Assembly (NCBI GenBank): GCA_002502365.1
Contig: DAOJ01000078.1
Coordinates: 1-6,152 of the forward strand
Source of the DNA: Euryarchaeota archaeon UBA106
Lineage (GTDB): Archaea > Thermoplasmatota > Poseidoniia > Poseidoniales > Thalassarchaeaceae
Length of the DNA stretch: 6,152 bases
Direction: 5' to 3'
In this document: piece by piece, positions 1-4,100 of the stretch
How positions within the stretch are numbered: the first letter of the stretch is position 1
Layout of the letters: the number at the start of each line of letters is the position of its first letter
Program-made: the position numbers and the translations under genes
The notes under the pieces: model-generated
The model's input: the letters and a program-made list of their open reading frames with translations, nothing else
Databases searched by the model: none
What the model was told of the DNA's origin: nothing

Positions 1-903
1 AATCTCGCTTTCAATGGAACAGAGGAACAGAAGGCGAGAATTCTGCCCAAAGTCTGTAGCGGAGAATGGGTTGGTTGTATGGCTATGAGCGAGCCTGGAT
101 ACGGTACAGATGTTCTAGGGATGCAAACCACTGCTCAACAAAATGCAGACGGAGACTGGGTGATTAATGGTCGAAAAATGTGGATAACTAATGGCTCGAT
201 TGATGAGGAAGGCACTCCTGCCGACGTGTGTTGGTTGTATGCACGAACTGGGACAGATTCTAAGGGTCGTGCTGAAGTTACTACCTTCCTAGTGGAAAAG
301 GACATGCCAGGGTTCAGCGTGGGCCAAAAAATCTACGATAAATCAGGCATGAGGGCGTCGAATACCGCAGAATTGGTCTTCGACGATTGTATTGTTCCTG
401 CTGAAAACATCGTTGGCGCACCCGGTGAATCGATGATCCATATGATGCGCAATCTAGAGTTGGAAAGAATAGGGCTTGCAGCAATGGGTTTAGGAATTGC
501 CCGAAGGTCACTTGCTGCTATGAATCAATATGCCAGTGAGCGAGAAGCATTTGGTCAAGAAATCAGGAACTTTGGACAAATTCAGCGCCATATTGGTGAG
601 TCTTGGGCTGAATATCGGGCAATGCGAGCCTACATCTATGATACTGCAAGAAATACGGACCTCTCAAAGTCAGGAAACAGGTTAGACACAGATGGTGTGA
701 AACTATTCGGAACCACTGCTGCGAAAAATATCGCAGATAGAGCAATTCAGGTAATGGGTGGGTACGGATATGTTGGGGAATACACTGTTGAGAGACTTTG
801 GAGAGATGCAAAGCTGCTTGAAATCGGTGGCGGAACATTGGAATCTCATCAGAAAAACATCACTCGAGATTTGGCTCGAATGCCGGAAAAAATAGAAGAA
901 TGA
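1..903 (+). CDS. Acyl-CoA dehydrogenase, isovaleryl-CoA dehydrogenase-like (5' partial)
   Basis: FAD-dependent dehydrogenase that would introduce a 2,3 double bond into a short or branched acyl-CoA in the cytoplasm and pass electrons to an electron-transfer flavoprotein. The frame is open from base 1 and ends at TGA 901-903, giving 300 residues; about 80-90 N-terminal residues of a typical 380-390 residue enzyme are missing. The first ATG at 79 is internal, because the preceding 26 codons (with EEQKARILPK) match the family. Window-numbered landmarks: the flavin/substrate motif MSEPGYGTD from residue 29, WITNG at 61-65, R181-xx-FG in the C-terminal helical domain, and QVMGGYGY from 250, which fits the second family signature. 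The usual catalytic Glu site near the C-terminus is Gly277 (IGGGT), while Glu155 sits in LELER. This is the arrangement of isovaleryl-CoA dehydrogenase, where the base is on the earlier helix. The family is certain. The substrate is probably isovaleryl-CoA or a similar branched or long acyl-CoA, but this is not proven. Confidence 0.95.
   Translation, partial: NLAFNGTEEQKARILPKVCSGEWVGCMAMSEPGYGTDVLGMQTTAQQNADGDWVINGRKMWITNGSIDEEGTPADVCWLYARTGTDSKGRAEVTTFLVEKDMPGFSVGQKIYDKSGMRASNTAELVFDDCIVPAENIVGAPGESMIHMMRNLELERIGLAAMGLGIARRSLAAMNQYASEREAFGQEIRNFGQIQRHIGESWAEYRAMRAYIYDTARNTDLSKSGNRLDTDGVKLFGTTAAKNIADRAIQVMGGYGYVGEYTVERLWRDAKLLEIGGGTLESHQKNITRDLARMPEKIEE
887..892 (-). terminator. Possible oligo-T terminator for tRNA-Gln
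   Basis: Read on the minus strand, a run of six T lies about 26 bases beyond the encoded CCA of the tRNA, inside the last codons of the dehydrogenase gene. Archaeal RNA polymerase commonly stops at oligo-T tracts without a hairpin, so this is a plausible 3' end for the tRNA transcript. The same bases encode Lys-rich codons on the plus strand, so the run could be coincidental. Confidence 0.3.
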
Positions 904-920
904 ACGGTCTTGATTGATGG

Positions 921-993
921 TAGTCCCGCCCGGATTTGAACCAGGGTCCCCAGGACCAAAACCTGAGATGATGGACCGCTACACTACGGGACT
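921..993 (-). tRNA. tRNA-Gln (anticodon UUG), archaeal type
   Basis: Folds as a full 73-nt cloverleaf on the minus strand. The acceptor stem AGTCCCG pairs with CGGGACT and the discriminator is A at 921. The anticodon stem TCAGG/CCTGG encloses the loop TTTTGGT, giving anticodon TTG (Gln). The variable loop is 4 nt (GGAC). The T stem CCTGG/CCGGG encloses the loop TTCAAAT. The D arm contains the invariant GG. The three bases after the discriminator (918-920) read CCA on the minus strand, so the 3' CCA is encoded and the gene could be drawn as 918-993. There is no intron. The A1-U72 pair is the known hallmark of archaeal tRNA-Gln and the feature recognised by the archaeal GatDE amidotransferase; bacterial tRNA-Gln has U1-A72. 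The gene converges on the dehydrogenase and diverges from the peptidase. Confidence 0.96.
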
Positions 994-1001
994 ATGGTGT
1001 G

Positions 1002-1046
1002 GCGGTTTAGTGTAACCGCTTTGGACTTGACGGGCCGTGAAACCGC
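1002..1046. promoter_or_regulatory. Inverted/direct repeat cluster, possible operator
   Basis: GCGGTT at 1002-1007 is a perfect inverted match to AACCGC at 1014-1019 with a 6-base spacer. GCGGTTT (1002-1008) also matches AAACCGC at 1040-1046 over 7 bases. The AACCGC unit therefore occurs twice in direct orientation, 27 bases apart, plus once inverted. Between them, ACGG-G-CCGT (1030-1038) is a short dyad. The cluster lies between the tRNA 5' end and the peptidase promoter-like element, so it could bind a regulator of either gene. No regulator is recognisable and no function is shown. Confidence 0.35.
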
Positions 1047-1050
1047 AGAC

Positions 1051-1056
1051 TACAAT
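1051..1056 (+). promoter_or_regulatory. Possible TATA box / -10-like element for the peptidase gene
   Basis: TACAAT is centred about 27 bases before the chosen ATG. In an archaeon this is the position expected of a TATA box serving a leaderless transcript that begins at or very near the start codon. This would fit the absence of a well-placed Shine-Dalgarno sequence; only AGGT-like bases directly abut the ATG. Read as a bacterial promoter, the same element pairs with TTGACG at 1027-1032 across an 18-base spacer, which is also close to consensus. The archaeal tRNA favours the first reading, but the element is not a strong archaeal TATA match. Confidence 0.35.
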
Positions 1057-1061
1057 AGAGT

Positions 1062-1076
1062 TGTTTGCTGCAAACA
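1062..1076. promoter_or_regulatory. 15-bp near-perfect palindrome just upstream of the peptidase start
   Basis: TGTTTGC-T-GCAAACA is a perfect 7-base inverted repeat around one central base, ending 4 bases before the ATG at 1081 and beginning 5 bases after the TATA/-10-like element. The size and symmetry suit a dimeric repressor operator overlapping the transcription start. A hairpin would need a very tight loop, so a DNA-binding role is more likely than an RNA structure. The role is inferred from symmetry and position only. Confidence 0.4.
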
Positions 1077-1080
1077 GGTC

Positions 1081-1143
1081 ATGCGTCAGCAAATTGCGGT
1101 GACCTTTGTCCTGCTAATGTTGACCTCAAGCATGTCTTATGGG
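1081..1143 (+). other. Sec signal peptide of the peptidase
   Basis: Residues 1-21 show a short N-region with Arg2, a hydrophobic core (IAVTFVLLML) and a small-residue C-region SSMSYG. Cleavage after Gly21 fits the small residues at -1 and -3. No twin-arginine motif is present. There is no lipobox Cys, so a bacterial-type lipoprotein is unlikely. This signal is the main reason for choosing ATG 1081 over the in-frame ATG at 994. Confidence 0.8.
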
Positions 1144-4100
1144 ATAGGAGATTATCAGTTAGATGAAACGTCAGAAGCAATAGATAGTCCTTCAGGAGAA
1201 TTTGATTATTCCAGTGGATTACTCGATACCTCACTTAATCCTGATCCATGGGTTGAGCCTAGTTTATGGGAACGAGTAAATTCAGGTCAGGAAAATCTCA
1301 GAATCACAGTAATCACATATTCATTGAGGGAATTGAATCATTGGCAAAATCAACATAACCAATTAGAGGAACAGGTTATTGCTTTTGACGGACAAAAACT
1401 TGTATCTACTGAAACCTCTGACGGAGAAATTGACCACAGGACTTTCTGGTTAGATGCTAATATTTTTCATAAAATATTTTCAATCCCAGGAATTATTGGG
1501 GTATTGGATGCTCAAAATTCACCTGAGCCATATGATATAGCGCCCCTCGGGGAAGATATGAAGAAACCGGAATCGGTTCGCTCAGGTGAAATTCATGGTG
1601 CCACAGATGCTTGGCAAAGAGGGTACTCAGGTGACGGGATTGTAGTTGCAGTCGCAGATACAGGAGTTGATTTCGCCCATCCGGATTTGGATGGAACTCA
1701 GGCGCGAATACGAGACGGAAGCCAATACGATGGCTGGCCATTGATGTTTGACCACAATTCGATGTATCATTGGATGGTAAACGGCCAAGCATATCCATCT
1801 AGGGGTGAATCATGGTATGCAGACACATCGATTCTAGATTATGATAATGATTCTGATGGAGTATTGGATGACTCGGGATACGATATTTCGGGAGCCCCTA
1901 GTTCTAGATCAGGTGTGTATCATTTGGGTCAACATCCGGATTCAACACTTCGGAATCAAATGGGCGGTGATATCCCAATTTTAGTTATTGATTCAATCTC
2001 CAATGGTAGTTATGATGTTGTCATACCTGATGTGAATCGCAATGGTAATTTCAGTGACGATGAATGGATGATGAAAGGTAATGAGACCGCCGGTTTGGAT
2101 GAAGATGGAGACGGAATAAGAGATGTGTCCGCTGGTCTATTATATTGGATATCTGATGGCTCTAGCGGGGTTCCTTATGGCGATATATACGCGGGTCGTC
2201 ACGGATATTCCAATCGAATCGCAGGAGCAGGAAATCTGACATTGTTTATGTTAGATTCAGGAAGTCATGGTACGCTTTGTGCTTCAGCTGTCGCTGCTCA
2301 AGCACAGGTCAATGATGGAGCCGTTTTGGGGATGGCGCCAAATGCGACCATAGCAAGCATAGGCAATCACTACTCTGGAGGCCACTCATTGGATGGGTGG
2401 AGGTGGATTGCCGAGGGGAATGATGGAGAGCCATCAACTTGGGATGATCAGGCTCACATCGGCTCTTTTTCATTTGGATATTCTAGTATAGACGACTCAG
2501 GGGCCGACTCTTATTCTCTCTATCTTGATTGGCTGACAAGGATATACAATAACCAAACACATTACGCAGTTGCAATTGGTAATGGCGGCCATGGTTATGG
2601 AACTGTGAAAGTCCCAGGCGCCGCACAAGGTATATTCTCAGTCGGTGCATTTTCGAGTCGTACGAATATGCTTTGGGGGCAAAGTGCACCTTGGAACAAT
2701 CGAGGTCCGAATATAGTCGGAAGGATGGATCCGGATATTGTAGCAGTTGGATGGTCTGCTACAGGTGATGTTCCATTGAACCTAAGGGATGATGGAAATA
2801 GTGCGACTAGTACCTGGGGTGGTACAAGCCTAGCAACCCCAATTACGGCAGGTTTGCTTGCTGTAGTGGAGCAGGCATGGGTGGAAAATTACGGCGAATT
2901 GCCAAAATCTCAACCATTTAGGGACTTCATTCTATCAACTGCTGATGATAGAGGGTATGACCCCTTTGTACAAGGAGGCGGATGGTTCAACGCCAGTAGA
3001 TCTACTGCTGCAATAGATGGAGAGAATGGAACCTTTTCATTCACTCCAAGTCAATGGATGACTGGTACTTTCCAAGGACAGCACAGAGATGCAAACATCA
3101 ACGTGATTTATCCGGGAGAATCACAAACGGTATCTTTTGAACTTACAAATCACGGTGAACGTCCAATTCCCTTTACAGTAATTGGCAAGAAACACCAAGC
3201 AATCGCTCACGAAGTAGGCCAATGGCTTAGCATTGGAGATGGCAGTAGTGGCGGAGAAAACAATACTTGGGACGGTTATCAAGGCGACAGGCCTGACTTA
3301 CTAATTCCAATCCACGTCAATAATACAAGTTACCAATTAAACCCCTATACAAATTTGATTAGAGCACGAGCAGTCATCGAATATGCAGCGTTTGATGGTG
3401 ATTTGGACCGTTCATCTGACGAGCGCATTGAACTCAAATTATACCGCTGGAGTGACAATGATGGTGATGGAATCTGGGTCGCTGACGAGGATAATGATTC
3501 AATGGTAGATGATGTGGATTGGACGGAATCTTCTGAATTTGATGAGTACGCAGAGTGGTACATGCACGGCCCCCAAGCAGAACTGAGGGTTGGTTTGCCA
3601 TTTGATGACATGGGGGATGGACTGTTCCTGGGTGTCTCAAGAAGGGATGCATCTCCTTCTGGACTTGAAAATGTCAGTATTGAATGGGATTGGACTGCAT
3701 TTGCAGCTGTCTCTGATAGTTGGATTAGCACTTTTCATTCGATTGGCCCTCCAAGCTCCCTCCCTGCTAATTCGACAATTTCCTACAATTTTACGGTATC
3801 AGTGCCATTGGATGCTGAACCTGGGCTACATCAACACGGCCTTGTGATTAATGAGCGAACTCTACCCATCGTCACTAATGTCCCATATACAGCACCTATC
3901 GACATCACTGCTCGCCCACTGGATGGTAATGTCAACAATCAGACGCTTTACGATGAAGCGTGGATATCTGGGGCTCAAAGATGGAATTGGAGAGCCGAAT
4001 CTGGCGATTGGCGAATAATGACTGTTGATTGGCCCGAGTCTCTAGATACAGGAGGAACTGCAATAATTGACGTAAATTGGGATGATAATCCATACACGGA

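Noticed and set aside
79..903. ATG at 79 as the true start of the dehydrogenase
   Set aside because: The frame is open upstream to base 1, and the extra residues (EEQKARILPK and SGEWVG) match the conserved family sequence before MSEP, so the gene is truncated by the window, not short.
1027..1056. Bacterial sigma-70 promoter (TTGACG, 18 bases, TACAAT) as evidence of a bacterial host
   Set aside because: The match is good, but short motifs like this occur by chance. The archaeal tRNA-Gln and the peptidase type outweigh it, so it is kept only as an alternative reading of the TATA-like element.
994..1080. In-frame ATG at 994 as an N-terminally extended start of the peptidase
   Set aside because: The 29 added residues are polar and would bury the signal peptide inside the protein. 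The start would directly abut the tRNA 5' end and leave no room for a promoter. Internal ATG 1081 begins a clean signal peptide.
1493..1798. Minus-strand open frame of about 100 codons, and similar ones at 314-511, 563-838, 2483-2689, 3345-3731, 3434-3652 and 3932-4255
   Set aside because: All lie wholly within well-supported plus-strand coding sequence, show low-complexity or shuffled composition (His/Arg/Ser/Leu rich) and have no recognisable motif or ribosome site. They are shadows of the real genes.
2746..2841. Inactive (pseudo-) protease because the Ser motif is GTSLATP instead of GTSMATP
   Set aside because: The Met position after the catalytic Ser tolerates other hydrophobic residues. 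Asp, His, Asn and Ser are all present in correct order and context, so activity is expected.
3590..3847. Plus-strand open frames in another frame inside the peptidase (3590-3847 and 5645-5848)
   Set aside because: They overlap the continuous peptidase frame, have no recognisable domain, and no disruption of the main frame suggests a programmed shift.
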